Shown here: one piece after another, positions 39,407-52,312 of the stretch
How positions within the stretch are numbered: the first letter of the stretch is position 1
Layout of the letters: the number at the start of each line of letters is the position of its first letter
DNA from: Chrysomallon squamiferum
Lineage: Eukaryota > Mollusca > Gastropoda > Neomphalida > Peltospiridae
Assembly: GCA_012295275.1 (NCBI GenBank)
Contig: CM022665.1
Coordinates: 35,035,522-35,099,521, forward strand
DNA length: 64,000 nucleotides
Direction of reading: 5' to 3'
Position numbers and translations under genes: made by a program
The notes under the pieces: model-generated
Database searches by the model: none
The model's input: the letters and a program-made list of their open reading frames with translations, nothing else
What the model was told of the DNA's origin: nothing

Positions 39407-39615
39407 GTAAATAAGTTAACAACGTTCATGTTCTTATTCTTAGCTGCAGGTGTTTATAGCATCTTTTAAATCAATAAAAAGAATTTGACCAAATAAAAAA
39501 TAATAATAATAAAAAAATAAAATAAAATGTAAATAAGTTAACTACATTCATGTTCTTATTCTTTTTAGTTACAGGTGTTTACAGCATCTTTTAAATCAAT
39601 AAAAAGACCAAAGGC
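39407..39615. repeat. 122-bp tandem duplication
   Basis: The block GTAAATAAGTTAAC with the following TTCATGTTCTTATTCTT and ATCTTTTAAATCAATAAAAAG occurs at 39407 and again at 39529, with a few differences. It lies directly before the orphan coding-like segment. Confidence 0.88.
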
Positions 39616-39638
39616 AAAAACAAAAAAACAAAAAGTTT

Positions 39639-39911
39639 GGAATTGTTGGACCAGAAGGAAGCAGCCAAAAAGAACAAGGACACATCAACAACAGCCGAGA
39701 AGACAACAAACAAACAGGAGACCTTCAACAAGGAGCGGATAACGTCTACGAAACATCGGAACCAGTTCGTTACGATCCGATATGCTGGACACCCCCTTCT
39801 GTCAGAAAGCGTGCCCGTCGTAAACGTGCTTCACAACAGCTTGCTCTGATTAGCACGTTAATTTTTTTCACTTCACTTCACTTAACACATTATAAAAATT
39901 ATATTAACTAG
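39639..39911 (+). other. Orphan coding-like segment, function unknown
   Basis: A G+C-richer island in AT-rich DNA. The frame starting at 39639 reads GIVGPEGSSQKEQGHINN, later YETSEPVRYDPICW, then a basic cluster VRKRARRKRASQQ, and stops at a TAG just after 39909. A second frame is also open until 39847. There is no ATG in the better frame and no convincing splice pair, so it could be an exon of an unseen gene, a retrocopy fragment or transposon sequence. I do not recognise it. Confidence 0.3.
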
Positions 39912-41070
39912 GAAAAATCCTTATGCGACACATTTTAAAAATTATTTGTTATTTTAACACGAAGAGAGACTAAAATAATTCTAATAATGAATATTGTAAT
40001 AATGACAAAACGGAAAAGCCGAACCAGCAAACTAACATAAGATGAAAATGTAGTAGTAATACTAATAATAATACTAATAATACAACACTAGTGTTTCTCA
40101 AAGCTGAAATCCATAAAACTGTGAATACTCTTCTAAATCTTCAGTACTGACCTGCCTTGCACTCTATGGGAGAGAGTAAGATCTGACAAAGTCTGTCTTT
40201 GACCAAGTCTTTAAAAAATACAAAATCTGACGTAGACTTGACAATTTTCACCTGTAAATTGAACAGAATTCATTATTTCCAGCCTATGAAAAATGTGAGT
40301 TAAATACTAATTGATAAGTTATGTCATTTATTAATTGTTTGAGATAAGTCACTTACGATATCAGGATTCCGAACACTTCAGAACCAAAATGATCTTACAT
40401 AGTGCCTGTCCATTAGTATTCTACTCGAAGTTGTTACTGTTAGTTGATTTTGCTTTTATTATTTCTTAAAGATTTATTATTAAATTGCTTTCAAACAATA
40501 TCCTAAATATGGTGTATTGAATATGTGCAAATATACCAAAAATATGAAATAAAACATATCTGTATGTAAATTTATTGTTTTTAAGAGACAAATAGAAAAG
40601 AAATAAATTAAATTAAATAAAAAAAAAAAAAATTAAATGAAATAGGCATTTTACAATAATTCAGTAAGTAATAAAAAACAATAATAATAATAAAGGAAGC
40701 TGGATATTTAAAAGTCAAAGAAAACGCAGGGAATATTAATAAGCTGGTTCTATTTCCCACAAAACTTTATACAGAGCTGAAAGGGTCAGTTCCAGATTAA
40801 ATAAATGAAAAGGTCAGATCCAGATTAATGTGATATTTGATTAACCGCAGAACAGATTACACTAAAAAGCTCTACATGATGCTGAAAACTGAGATTTTGC
40901 TTCGTGAGAATCCATTCATTTTGTTGAAAAGTTGATAATAAATGATGTTAAGGTATAACATTTATGTTGTCAACATGAGCGCAGTTTTCACAGGTAATTT
41001 GAAACTGAACGACGAAAAGCCGATAATATTCCTTTAGCTGTGTCTAAGATTATACTGACAATTATATATA

Positions 41071-41297
41071 CAGGGTGGCCCAAAAGTAGGTTTACAGCTA
41101 TTAAACTATCGTTTACATGCTTGAAGTTACAATTAACATAAAATGTTCCTCGGATCCAACTTGCATTCACACTTTTTCCTTGCTGCTTTTTGAGCACCTG
41201 AGAGATTAAACAGTTTCTGTTTAATTCTTGAAACATATTTATATTTTAAAATAAATTGCCTACGTAATAACTGTTAGCCTATTTTTGGGCCACCCTG
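41071..41297. mobile_element. Mariner/Tc1-type MITE, 227 bp
   Basis: The left end CAGGGTGGCCCAAAAGTAGG and the right end (reverse complement CAGGGTGGCCCAAAAATAGG) are inverted repeats with one difference in 20. Both ends are flanked by TA (41069-41070 and 41298-41299), the target of the IS630/Tc1/mariner superfamily. The interior is too short to encode a transposase. Confidence 0.92.
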
Positions 41298-42199
41298 TAT
41301 ATTATCAATATTTTTGATGATGCAAAACAGAGGTAAAATATCAAAGTAAACAGTGCTACTTTTACTAAGATAGAACGTAATTTATTCGTTTAAGCTGCAC
41401 AGAAGTCGAGCAGTCTAAAATCATCTTCAAAAAATTACGCTCACCCAAATTAAATATGATATTATACACAGAAAATAAAAGATTAACCGGCATAATAGTG
41501 GTTACTATATTTAAAAATTACATATATTATAAAGTCCGGTCTCTATCTCTCAACAACAACAAAAATAAATAAATAAATAAAGCAAATATATATATGTTAC
41601 TTATTACTGTGATAATTACAAGACAGAGTGGCTGTGAGATTAATATTTTCGTATTTAGTCAATTTAAAAGAAAAGGTGATAATACAGAAAATGGTGAGAT
41701 TAATATTTTATTATCTCTCAAAGTCTAATTTTACTGATAATTAATCCTTTAATTATTAATGTATTCTGTAGTAAATATAATATATTGTCAATATCTCACT
41801 GATTAAAACTGCATAACGCCGTATGCATATATAATAATAATAATGCTAAACAATTAAAAACAAACAAAAAAACAAAACAAAAAAAAAACATTAAGTTTAT
41901 CCAGCAGCGCAGTTTAAAAGGCAAAATGCTGAATCAGCAAAATAATAATCTTCACCTTTTCCTCTATTTTTTATTTTTTAAATTGATTCAACATTGTCAG
42001 CGCCTGGGAAACTTGTTTTACATGGTAGACTGTAAAACTAATGACGTAATGGCGACCTCGCGTGACACTTTGCGTCTGATACAAATACGCTTTACTCCAC
42101 GTTTACTATTGGATGATAAAAGACAATTTTAAATAAGCAATATTCAACTTGTTGATAATATTATATAAAACCAAAGCAGATATCACACGAAGAAACCTT

Positions 42200-42222
42200 T
42201 TTTTATTATTATTATTATTATT

Positions 42223-42261
<39 letters not shown>
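42200..42261. repeat. (ATT)n-(GTT)n compound microsatellite
   Basis: ATT units pass directly into about 13 GTT units. Confidence 0.95.
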
Positions 42262-42263
<2 letters not shown>

Positions 42264-42986
42264 CATTTTAATTATTTTGATTACAGTTGTCATCATAAAT
42301 GAAGAAAGAATTATCTATAAATAATTATTTATTTATTTATTTATTTTTGTGAAATTATCTGAATCTGAAACACAATTTTACAATCAACATTGCAAAAGTA
42401 TTTAAAAATAATTTTAAAATGAACATACAACACTGAAACAATAAGTTTGATGGATACACAGAAAGCATAAAAACTATTAGGAATATTTTGTATGTCTTTC
42501 CTGAGGGCATGGTATGTAAGAGAATAGATGGATAGACAGATGTCAATGTGAAAGGATGAGTTGGTGCATACATGTTACCTGTGAGAAAGATTTAATGTGT
42601 TTGTTGTCAGAGAGAACTGCTGCATGTGAAAGACAGTGTCCTTGTTTATGTATAAATAAATATAAGTTCCAAGTGTTTTGATTGTTGTTTTGGGTTGTTT
42701 TTTTTTTTTTTTAAATGAACAGAAAAATGAGATAAAAATAGAGATAAAAATAGACTTATTAATTGGATTATGTTAATGATTTATTATATATTATTGTATT
42801 GATTTTAAATTGTTGTTATTAACATTAAAAGACATTTGAAAATAGCTGTTTTTTAATCATGTTAAAAAATAATTTGAGCATTATTAAAAACAATATCTTT
42901 TTTTTAAACAGATCTGCAGTAATTTTTATTTTAAAGACAATGAAAATGAAATTATGTATGTCAATGTATATGCATGCATATATATA

Positions 42987-44756
42987 CCGTATATACTTGT
43001 GTACAAGGCGACCTTATGTATAAGTCGATGTGTATTTTAAGACCAAAAATTGCGTCATTTTAGGTATTACTTGTGTATAAGTCGACTGTAGATTCCAGGC
43101 ACCGTCACTATTTTTAGACCAGTGTAACAGTGCCATGAAGGCCTACATTGTACGCCTACTGTAACATAACTTGCACGAGCTGTAATTTGCACGTGCAATT
43201 CAAAGTAAGGTAATTTCGGAACCTCAGGAATAATTTTTTCTATCGAAACTCTGCTACAAGACACGCCCCCGATCCTATTCCTAGCGCGCTAATTGGCCGA
43301 GGCTTCGCGCACTTGGCAACCGACTAGAATAACAAATATGGCGAGAAGTTGAACTGATTTTTGTTGCAGAACGTTTATAGAAATTTAGTTTGTTTTCGAT
43401 TTGTCGGTAGTGGATATTAATGACGATTGCAATATTATTTCACCAAATTCTTTACAATTACACAAGTGAGTTTTGTTTATGAAATTAGGACCGATATTTA
43501 GTGCAATTTGGCAGAGAAGTCTGCATTCCTAGATCATTGCAAGACGCCGTAAGGCATAACGCCGTACTGACGGTTTTCTCGCTTTAAAATGTATTTTTAT
43601 GTCATTAAACGGAAGAATATCATGTTTTACATTCATATTTGGTTTTGTTATTTAATTTTTCTAAATTTGTTATACGATAAAATTTTATTTTTGAAAAGCT
43701 GAAAGACCGCGATTATTTTAGATGCATCCCGTAGCAAAAAATAGTCAAAATGGCGACTCTTCAGCAACAGCTACAAAAGCATTACCTATGTATAAGTCGA
43801 CCCCCAAAATACAGTATACCCTCACCTATTCGCGGTTCCCCATTCGCGGCCCCGCATATTCGCGGGTTAGGCTCTTAACCCTATCGCATCGTATGCTGGT
43901 ATACCACGCTAGCGTCATAACGTCATAAAAACAAATGCTCGGTAAACCGGGTTTTTGTAGGTCATAGAGACTTAAGTGCCTGAAGACTAGGAATAATTAC
44001 CTAAAGTGCTGTAAAGCAGCAGCTAAGCTGTGCCATACTGTACATTAGTGTTATCATCATCATCGTATGGCACTGCAAATTTCATCATCATTTTATTATC
44101 ATTCATTATTGGTGACAGCACAAACAATATCAAATTTTTTCAATTATTATTGCAATACAGTACGTATTTTTTTATAAATGCATACACTGTATGTACAGTG
44201 CATATTTTTTGTGACCGTGTATTAATAATGTTTTTAATTGCATATTATTACTGAATTGTATTATTATTACCTGAACTGTGCGTACTGTATTTATCTGTCT
44301 GTTTGCCTTTAAATTTGTTCCACTTTCTGTCAATTCTAATACATATGTTGTACGCATAGAAAATGACTTTACGGTACAGTAATACAGTATGGGTAACTAT
44401 GCTATGCGGTGTTACTGTCCTCCTGCACTTACGTTTCTTTCTGATTAAAATATTGTTTCAGTACAACATTAAAATGTGTTTACATTATCATTACTACATT
44501 AGTGAAATACATAACTGCATGCAATATTACTACATTATTACTGTATTAATGAGTAAGAGTGTCTTTAGAAAGTGTTTGGGAAGCATTTAGTACCGTATAT
44601 AATCTCATAATAGACGTTTTAAAACTGCATCCAATATTCGCGGTTTTTCGCTATTCGCGGGGGGGTAAAGAACGTAACCCCCGCGAATAGCGAGGGAATA
44701 CTGTATTACCTTAATATAGTCTCCCAAAAATTCGACTTATACACAAGTATATACGG
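42987..44756. mobile_element. TA-flanked DNA transposon hosting a nested Tigger-like element
   Basis: The left end CCGTATATACTTGTGTACAA and the right end (reverse complement CCGTATATACTTGTGTATAA) are inverted repeats flanked by TA dinucleotides (42985-42986 and 44757-44758). The phrase GTATAAGTCGA recurs inside near 43019, 43076 and 43791, giving subterminal repeats around the end motif. Without the nested element at 43812-44703 the host is about 880 bp. No transposase is recognisable. TA flanks suggest a Tc1/mariner- or ISL2EU-like class; the family is not determined. A middle stretch (about 43260-43360) is G+C-rich with several CpGs. Confidence 0.85.
43812..44703. mobile_element. Tigger/pogo-like element nested in the outer transposon
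   Basis: The left end CAGTATACCCTCACCTATTC and the right end (reverse complement CAGTATTCCCTCGCTATTCG) are inverted repeats that continue into GCGG. TA dinucleotides flank it at 43810-43811 and 44704-44705. The CCCTC-TATTCGCGG signature is typical of pogo/Tigger elements. The 892-bp copy encodes no recognisable transposase, so it is non-autonomous. Its insertion splits the outer element and therefore came later. Confidence 0.9.
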
Positions 44757-47506
44757 TAATAAAAATAAATTAAATTTAATCTGCTTGATTATGGATTCAT
44801 TATGACAGCCTATGACATTATAAAACAAAACTGAAATAGGTTCATAATCCAAAATCTTAAAGGTATATGTCCCTATAATTCATTATTGGGATGCATTGTT
44901 AGAAAATTATGCTTCCTGTTTAACAACATCATGCAGAGTGATCTTGACTGCTCAAGATTTATAGTTTATATGTTGTATAAAAATTCATTGTTTTTACTCA
45001 AGGAACAAATTGAAAAAAAAAAAAAATAATAATAATCCATAAGCAAAATAGGAATTTTACAATAATTAATTAAGTAATAATAATAAATCAAATAATGGAA
45101 ACTGGCTCTTGGAAACTGTTAATTTTAATAAATTGGTACTATTGGAATATTTTATAGCATTAGCCAAATTCATCTAAAAATAGTAAATCGTATATGCTTA
45201 TATGCTTTAATGGTCTAAGGGAAATATCTCTATTTAACAGGTTTGTAAATATACAAACAAGACAGACAGACAGACAGTCAGAGAGAGAGAGAGAGAGATG
45301 TTCAGAATGCCATTCAGCATGATAAGTGTTCATTCTAGTGCTCTAAATGTTTGTTTTCATAAACTCAGACAAGATGTATATATATAAATAATGATTATGT
45401 CAGATTACCTGGGTTTGATTTTGCAGATGTCAGGATTTAAAACAGTTAAGAACAAATAATGTTTTTGTATTAAAAATATTTGTACTGCCACACAATTATG
45501 TAACATAACCTTGATATTTTTTATTGTTGGTCAAAAACTCCAAACACTGCTAAAAATATTTAAAGTACCGAATTTGCATAATCTTACAATAAATCTTTTA
45601 GAATAAACAATGAAAATTTGAATCTGAAAGCTGGAGAAATATTTAGGTACTATAATTCCTGCTACTGTTGCTTAAGTAACTTGATGATAACTTGTGTAGA
45701 GCATTTCCTAGTGTTGTTTTAATGAGGACCAGTTACACTGATAAAAAACAGGAGAAACAAACCACCTTTAATTTTCACTGAGCTTGGAAATACCAATTTG
45801 TACTTTTGAAAGAGATTATTATTATTTTTTTTTTATTTAGTTTTTTTTTTTTTTGATTGATTGTTTTATTTATTATTTTCATAGCGTTCCTTTTTTTGTT
45901 TTGTTTTGTTGTTGTTTTCCAGATTTTTAAATGAATTAAACAGAAAATAAAGATTATAGGAAATTGGCAGACATTTCCATTTGCACATTTTTGAAACAAT
46001 TTTTTGAATTTTTCCCAAATGTGAAAGGCAAATTATAATATGTACATTTTTTTTCTCTTATTTTTTTTTTTTTTTATATCATTTGTAAATTATTATTTTC
46101 TATTTTTAAAGATTTCTTATTATAATAATGCTATTATTCTTTCTAAAATGGGAAAGGCAAATTATAAAAACTGGCAGAAATGTCTAAACAAAAATACCTG
46201 AATATTTAAGTTTTGTTATCTAGACAGGTTTTTGATTAATTTCAACTTGAAGATCATCATATTGTTTCTAATTAAAAATAACAAAGTCGTGGTTAATGCA
46301 AATAAAATTTTAATTTAGTTAACAGTTTACATTAGAAAAATATGATTATTATTTTTTTACACAATGATTACCCCCAACAATTACTGCTAATTTAATTTTC
46401 AGATGCTAAATAAATGTACAAATATCATTACGGACAATTCTAAAATAAATTAAATAATAGATAGTAAATCGAACTTCAAAATAGTGCACAGAACTTAAGA
46501 TAATTTACAGACAATATGCTGACTTACATTAGAAAAAAAGCTAACATACAAGAAAAGAAAATTCAGTTACCTAAACGCCAACACAATATGAAAAGGTTTA
46601 GCTCTTGTTATGAAAACAGATTACGAACCGAAAACACAATAAACCCACATACATACTATCTCACACGAACACGCACAAACCAGACTGCATATGACTTAAA
46701 AACTAATAGGTTGAGGCCAATGACATTAATTACCAGGAACTTTTTTCTTTCTCTGCACGTAGCTGATATAAATAAAATAGTCACATTTCTAACAGTTTAG
46801 TCATATATGCGAAAAACTTTCTCAGTGACAACGTACCTTCCCAAATTTTTGGGGTCTTCGATACATTCGGGCAGTTTCCGATCCAATGTTTATGGCAGTG
46901 CAAAAGCTACAGTTCCCGCAAAACTAATGCGGAGCCAAAAACTAAGAGGAAGGATATCACTAAACCGTCATGTACAAATAAAGCCTGAACCAAAAGAAGT
47001 ATAGCATCACAATACTGAAACATCTTCGTAACAATATTTGTCAATTAATTTTCCAGCATGTTTCTGTACATCTATTAACTGCATGAAACGTAGGGGAGAC
47101 CAGTGTAGGTTAAACCACAGGGCAGGTTACAATTAACCGTGTAGAAACTGTGGGTTTTTTTGTTGTTTTTTTTTGTCCACTTATTTATTTGGATTAACCA
47201 GACCTACAGCAGACACTATAGTGCCATTTGACAGCCTGTACTAGAGGTGTTCTTTTATGTGACATTGTAAACATTTATTTTTATTTTTTGGCACTCCGAA
47301 TTTCATACATAACTAAAAGGTTATTTTTCTTTCAGAGGTAATCATTATGTTACGGAATTCTGAAAACACTTGGGAATACGCTTACATATGAACTACCTAG
47401 CAATTGCTGGTCAAGAACGAACTGTTTAAAATAAAATGAAAGAACACAGTCTGGGGCAGATACTGACATTGGTTTCTACTTTGTTACAGAGATAAATAAA
47501 TGAGAT
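44757..47506. other. Intergenic AT-rich DNA, no gene supported
   Basis: Short open frames exist near 46516-46800 and 46807-47004 but show no family signature or splice context. A GACA/GAGA microsatellite lies near 45262-45298, and a phrase shared with 21770-21960 (GATTACCCCCAACAATT) lies near 46367. Confidence 0.5.
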
Positions 47507-47800
47507 TTATCCAGTACTTCTGCCGAAAGGTACTATAGCAGCATGAAACAACACAGTACTTTTTTTTTTTTTTACTTTCGCCATATTTACTTTAAGTATG
47601 CGTCTAATTACTGCTGTAATTGTCCATCTACTAGGTGAAATTGCAATGGATGTAATCAGTTTTTGTCGACCCTTCTTTTCAAAGATGACAGGAAAAACGG
47701 AGAATAGACATGCAGTTATCACTGACGCACAGAGCAGAATCTTTCTCCCCATATAGCTAAGAGTAAGCGAAGCTGCAGTGTAACCAGCGCCTTCAAGCAA
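47507..47800 (-). pseudogene. SLC22-like transporter fragment, decayed
   Basis: A 97-codon - strand frame contains SLTLSYMGRKILLCASVI followed by a hydrophobic stretch and a basic loop. This resembles the region of organic cation/anion (SLC22, major facilitator) transporters where a membrane span leads into a GRK/GRR loop and the next span. The resemblance weakens after about residue 65, no other exons are seen within several kb, and the later part contains poly-Lys from an A run. I read it as an isolated decayed exon or retrocopy. A chance frame is possible. Confidence 0.35.
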
Positions 47801-48232
47801 TCAATCCTGTAAGAACTCGTTTGGAAGGACCAACTAATTCAATTCCTACGAACAAAATAAATAAAAATATATACATATAAAAATGACAATTTGTAATGGA
47901 TTAAGCAAGGGAAAATAAACACATTTTAAGTATTTATTAAACACTGATCCATACAACCGAAAATAGGCATAAATCTGGATTATCTCCGGTATCAGGCTTA
48001 GTAAGCTCCCTGAATTATTTATTATTATTATTAGTTAGTTAGTTAGTTTATTTTATTTTTACTCTCTATATGTATGCTTCTATAAAAACATTATGTATAT
48101 GTTTTATTCTCTTTTTATTTTTTATTTGATTGGAATTTTATCTATTTATTTATTTTGTACATCTGGTGAAAATATATGTAATAAAAAAGCATTCATTCAG
48201 AAAATTATCATTAATTTATTTATTTATTTATT

Positions 48233-49862
48233 TTGCCCAATTTGAGCAGTTCTACACCACTCTTAAGGACTTTGATGACGGTGCTTTTTCCTACTCCGAA
48301 GCACTGTGCCACAGTGTCACAGCCTGAGAGGGAATGGGCGGCTGGCAGTTGCCCCAATGTCTATAGTAGTTCGTTCAGCACTTGGTCCTTCCATTGTAAG
48401 ACGACAGGTCAGGTTCAACTTTGCGTAGAAGTGCAGCAGGAGGATAAAAACGTCTGTTTCCTCACATACGATGTTGATTCTTTTTACGCCACTTTCAGCT
48501 GCCTTAACCATCTGTTGTATGATTATTACATCCGCTTCTTCATGGCAAGTCATGAGATCTTCCCTATGGAAGACAATGCCATACTGAATTACAACTGGTA
48601 CAGAGTCAGTAGAGGTAATGACCAGACTGTGTTCATTTGGTTCGTCCTGTGCTTTCTGGATCAAATTCTGACATATCAGATCTATGACTGTACCTTATTC
48701 TCAGTTACTGTAAGGACAACCTTCTGGGGTGGCAATGGAGTATGTAACTGCAGTCTGTGTCAGCTCGCTTCGTCACCAGCTCGAGCTGCCCGCGTTCCAC
48801 TTTTAATGCTGAAGTCGAAGTAGCGATCAAAGATCAGGTTTGTGTCCTGGCTTGCCACCCTTTTCATCACATTCCTCGTGAAGCCGTTGACAAAATCTGC
48901 CACAGTTCCTTGATTAGGCCAGTTTATAACCCAAAGGATAGCACAGCCATCCAGTATTTCTACCTCTGATTTCTCAACCAAACGCTGGGACACAGTCACC
49001 TGCAGATTCTTCTTCAGCGTTGATTTCGTAGTTGCGATTCTCATTTTGCCTTCATCATCAAACATTGAGGTAGGCACGGGTGACAGTTCATGCACAAGGA
49101 CAATTTTGATATCAATGTCTCGAGACTGTTGCAACCGTAGTACCCGCGAGTAGATGAGGTTCGTGTCATACACATTATTGTTCCCAACCCTTACTGCCTT
49201 TCTCTTCACTGCCATGGTCACCACCAACTTGAATAAGGATGCATTAAATCCGCCAGGCCAGCTCTTTTCAAACGACAGAAGTTGACCATTCCCAATATCC
49301 ACTGCGTCATGTGCGTTTACCGTTTCAGGTGCAATCCGACCAGTAACGACATTGATCAAACCAGCGGGATGACCAGTTGGATCCGGGGGATCAATGCAAG
49401 TCAGAAGTTTATCTTCTATCTTGTCCCTGTCCTTGGCATCCGAAGTGATGCGTGATGGCTTCTCTTCTTTATGACTCGTCACCTCCCTCTCTCCACTGTC
49501 ATCGGACATGTCCGTGATATTTTGAACGATCATGCTGCAGGTGTGCATACTTTTAGGGTTTCGGGCTTCAGGGTTATGCTTATGATTCCATTTGGACCAT
49601 GCCCGTAATGCATGAAGGTTGTCTCTATCCATATGTCGGACCAGATCCTGTTCCAGAGTCCCGGCTTGTGTCGCATGGTGTGTTCACCTCTCATGAAGCT
49701 CTGAATCACTTTAGGTGGGAGACGCTTCATTGTACTCAGGTAGTACAACCCGTATCTCGCGTAGTTGAAGTGAGCAAAGGCAAAAAAGTATGGCATCATT
49801 TGCTCTACTGCCCAGAGGTGGAGTGGCCAGTCTGCCTCTCGTTCCGTCCGCACGAAGACCAT
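48233..49862 (-). pseudogene. Degraded member of a repeated transposon-like gene family
   Basis: The - strand carries one long family-like protein broken into frames. Piece 1 (49862-49530) has FVRTEREADWPLHLWAVEQM, YARYGLYYL and GEHTMRHKPGLWN. Piece 2 (about 49560-48760) has GHPAGLINVVTGRIAPE, VYDTNLIYSRVL, SPVPTSMFDDEGKMR and DGCAILWVINWP. A further frame has TPLPPQKVVLTVTENK near 48700. Piece 3 (48664-48317) has CHEEADVIIIQQMV and ETDVFILLLHFYAKL. A last frame at about 48317-48233 has GCDTVAQCFGVGKSTVIKVL. I remember this domain order from many unnamed, often multi-copy proteins in cephalopods, cnidarians and fish; function is unknown and a mobile origin is inferred. Frame changes near 49550, 48770, 48665 and 48317, plus an apparent deletion at the last, make this copy non-functional. 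Its G+C is far above its surroundings. Confidence 0.85.
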
Positions 49863-50021
49863 CGTGATAAAGACGGGTTGGTGACTGTGACAGTGTTGTT
49901 GAAAGTGACTTGTTTGAGGACTGAGTCAAATCAGTAATGGCAAAATGCATCAGCATAAGTAAAGGGGATATTCTATAACGACTCGGATATACACTGAAGT
50001 TGATTTTTGCATATTTTGGTG

Positions 50022-50347
50022 AAAATATTGGTGTGATCAATACTGTAATGGTTTAATCTGATTCTTTACCCCTAAAAACATTGTGTATTGACACCAAAAT
50101 TATTTTGATACCATGTGTAGTTACTGAGCTATTGACGTAAACGAGATTTTCAGTAATGGCGGCCTTAATATGCCTATTCAGCACAAAATATTGGTGTGAT
50201 CTTGACTGAAATGGCTTAATCTGATTCTTTACCCCTTAAAACATGGGGATAGACACCAACATTATTTTGATACCATGCAAAGTTACTGAGATATTGACGA
50301 AAACAAGATTTTCAGTAATGGCGGCGTTAATTTGCATATTGTGCGGA
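50022..50347. repeat. 163-bp tandem repeat, two copies
   Basis: Blocks starting AAAATATTGGTGTGATC at 50022 and AAAATATTGGTGTGATCT at 50185 each contain TCTGATTCTTTACCCC, TTATTTTGATACCATG and TTTTCAGTAATGGCGG. A partial third unit may precede them. The array lies just upstream (5' on the - strand) of the degraded repeated gene, so it is probably its subterminal or promoter repeat. Confidence 0.88.
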
Positions 50348-51135
50348 TTGCCTAAGGATGACAGAGTGGCATCATTCAGATTCTTAAAGATCACATCTCA
50401 GAGGTATAGAAACAGCAAAAAAACTTTGTACGAACCGCAATGCACGCTTATCGGTCCCTGCCACCGGACTATTTTGAATTGCTGTTTAGTTCCCTATAAT
50501 GCGCACGAGAACGTCGATAGATTACAGACTATCTGGCTTAGCTTTACCTCCCACTGAACAAGACATAACTTTGCTGGAATGAAATCTAGGCGCAAGATAT
50601 TGTTTAATTGCGCCATAATCTTTAACATTGCTTCGTTCTGTTTTCATTTTACGTTTAAATTAAAATAATTAAAAAACACACGTTTTTATAATGTTTTAAA
50701 ATTTACAAGCTTACTGTAAACTTTTTTTTTATTTTTTTTTTTGACTGTAAAAACAAAACAACTGTTATGTACTGTCTTTAAAACTGTATCTCCTTTGTGT
50801 TTTTATTTTAAATACAAAATAAAAATGTGTAATACATTTTAAATTATTCGGTACGTTTCACTGCACCTCTTTTATGTGATCAAGTCCTCCGACGTTAGAA
50901 CCTGGCTATGACCTGATATGGATATATTATACATATGTGACAGAAATACATGTACCAAATCTTCAAATATCAGATGTGGAGCACTGGCTGAAATTTAAAA
51001 ATACCCAAATATTGCAGTTTACCACAAGAACCACAACAACTAGACTACACCTTCAAAAGCCTAAGGTTATCTGAAAAATATTTAGTTCTCATAAAAGTAT
51101 AATCTTGCTTTTGAAGTGTTGTGCCATCTACAAGA

Positions 51136-51167
<32 letters not shown>

Positions 51168-52273
51168 GAAGAGTCTGCTGTATAACAAAATGAAAACAAA
51201 TTGTTTACGCAGTACTTAAACAAATTCATTTCATTATATGATGATATAGAATTTTGATTCAATGATTGTGTAGTCTAGAACTAGTAGAAGTATGACTCAT
51301 AATGGTGTAAGGGAAACTTGAATATACGGGTATCTTGACCCATAAAATTATATTCTCTAAATATAGTTTGCTTTATATAGATGTCTCGATATTATCCCAT
51401 AGTTGACTGCAAATAAATAACCATGTCATTCAACATTTTTAATGGACGATGAAAACTATGATTCAGACCTTCGATACGAGAACCGCTTTAGACTGTTATT
51501 TGTACATCCTTTGAATACAATTGATTTGTAAATACTTCTGGATTGTGCGCACCAAATAAACGGAAATAGGTATATATTACATGGCGGACATTCCAAAACA
51601 AGTAACGAAAACGAAAAAGAATAGCAATCTGTTTTGAATTTCTCAACATGCAGCTAATTCTGAAATAAAAGCAAATAAACAAGTGAGTAATCTTTCAGAT
51701 TTAATGCCGATTCAACCTGTCGTACCGTCGAATACTCTACAGACGTTTTTTTTGCCTTTCCTACTGTAATTGTTTTAAAGTCGTGAATGAACATGTTGAA
51801 AGATGAGGTTCCTTTAAAACTGCTTTTAAGTAATTTAACCACTTAAAGTATTAAGCTTACTTATAGCTTTTAGACCTTTCAGTGAAGTTAGTTAACATAT
51901 CATTGTTCTAAATGTAGCCGTAACGAGAAATGCAGACAAAAAATAGGAGCAACTTTTATTCCCAGCCCTATAAATTAATAGTATAGCCAGTGAAAGCAGA
52001 CTGAATATTGTAACGATATGGATAAGTGTGTGTGTGTTTTTTTTTTTTTTTCAAAATCATTTTTAAAAAAAATAATAAAAAAAATAGACATATCCAAGAG
52101 CAAATATTTAAGATTTTATTATTTGAATAAACCAGAAAAAAAAAAAACCTGATATAGAAGAATAGGTAATGTTGAGGTAGCTTGCTATAATATAAATTTT
52201 AATGTTGACTGGATAATCAAAACCAATCTTCTATTTAAATTTGAATTAAATTTTATTTTGATTTTTTAAACAG
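50348..52273. other. Upstream region of CEP290
   Basis: The CEP290 transcription start and any 5' UTR exon should lie here, since the first coding exon begins after an acceptor (TTTTTTAAACAG) at 52262-52273. I cannot place the promoter. A (CATA)n tract is at 51135-51165. Short - strand frames at 51488-51842 show no family signature. Confidence 0.4.
51135..51165. repeat. (CATA)n microsatellite
   Basis: About seven perfect ACAT units in the CEP290 upstream region. Confidence 0.95.
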
Positions 52274-52312
52274 AAGTGACATCTAAATACATTTATACTA
52301 GTGCCTTCCATC

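Noticed and set aside
40988-41236. - strand 82-codon frame
   Set aside because: It runs through the 227-bp mariner-like MITE, which is too short to code for a transposase; treated as chance.
46516-47004. Two consecutive + strand frames
   Set aside because: No recognisable motif, splice partner or conserved feature; length is within chance for this composition.
48233-48969. + strand frames opposite the degraded repeated gene
   Set aside because: Shadows of the G+C-rich - strand gene; they contain no family motifs, while the - strand does.
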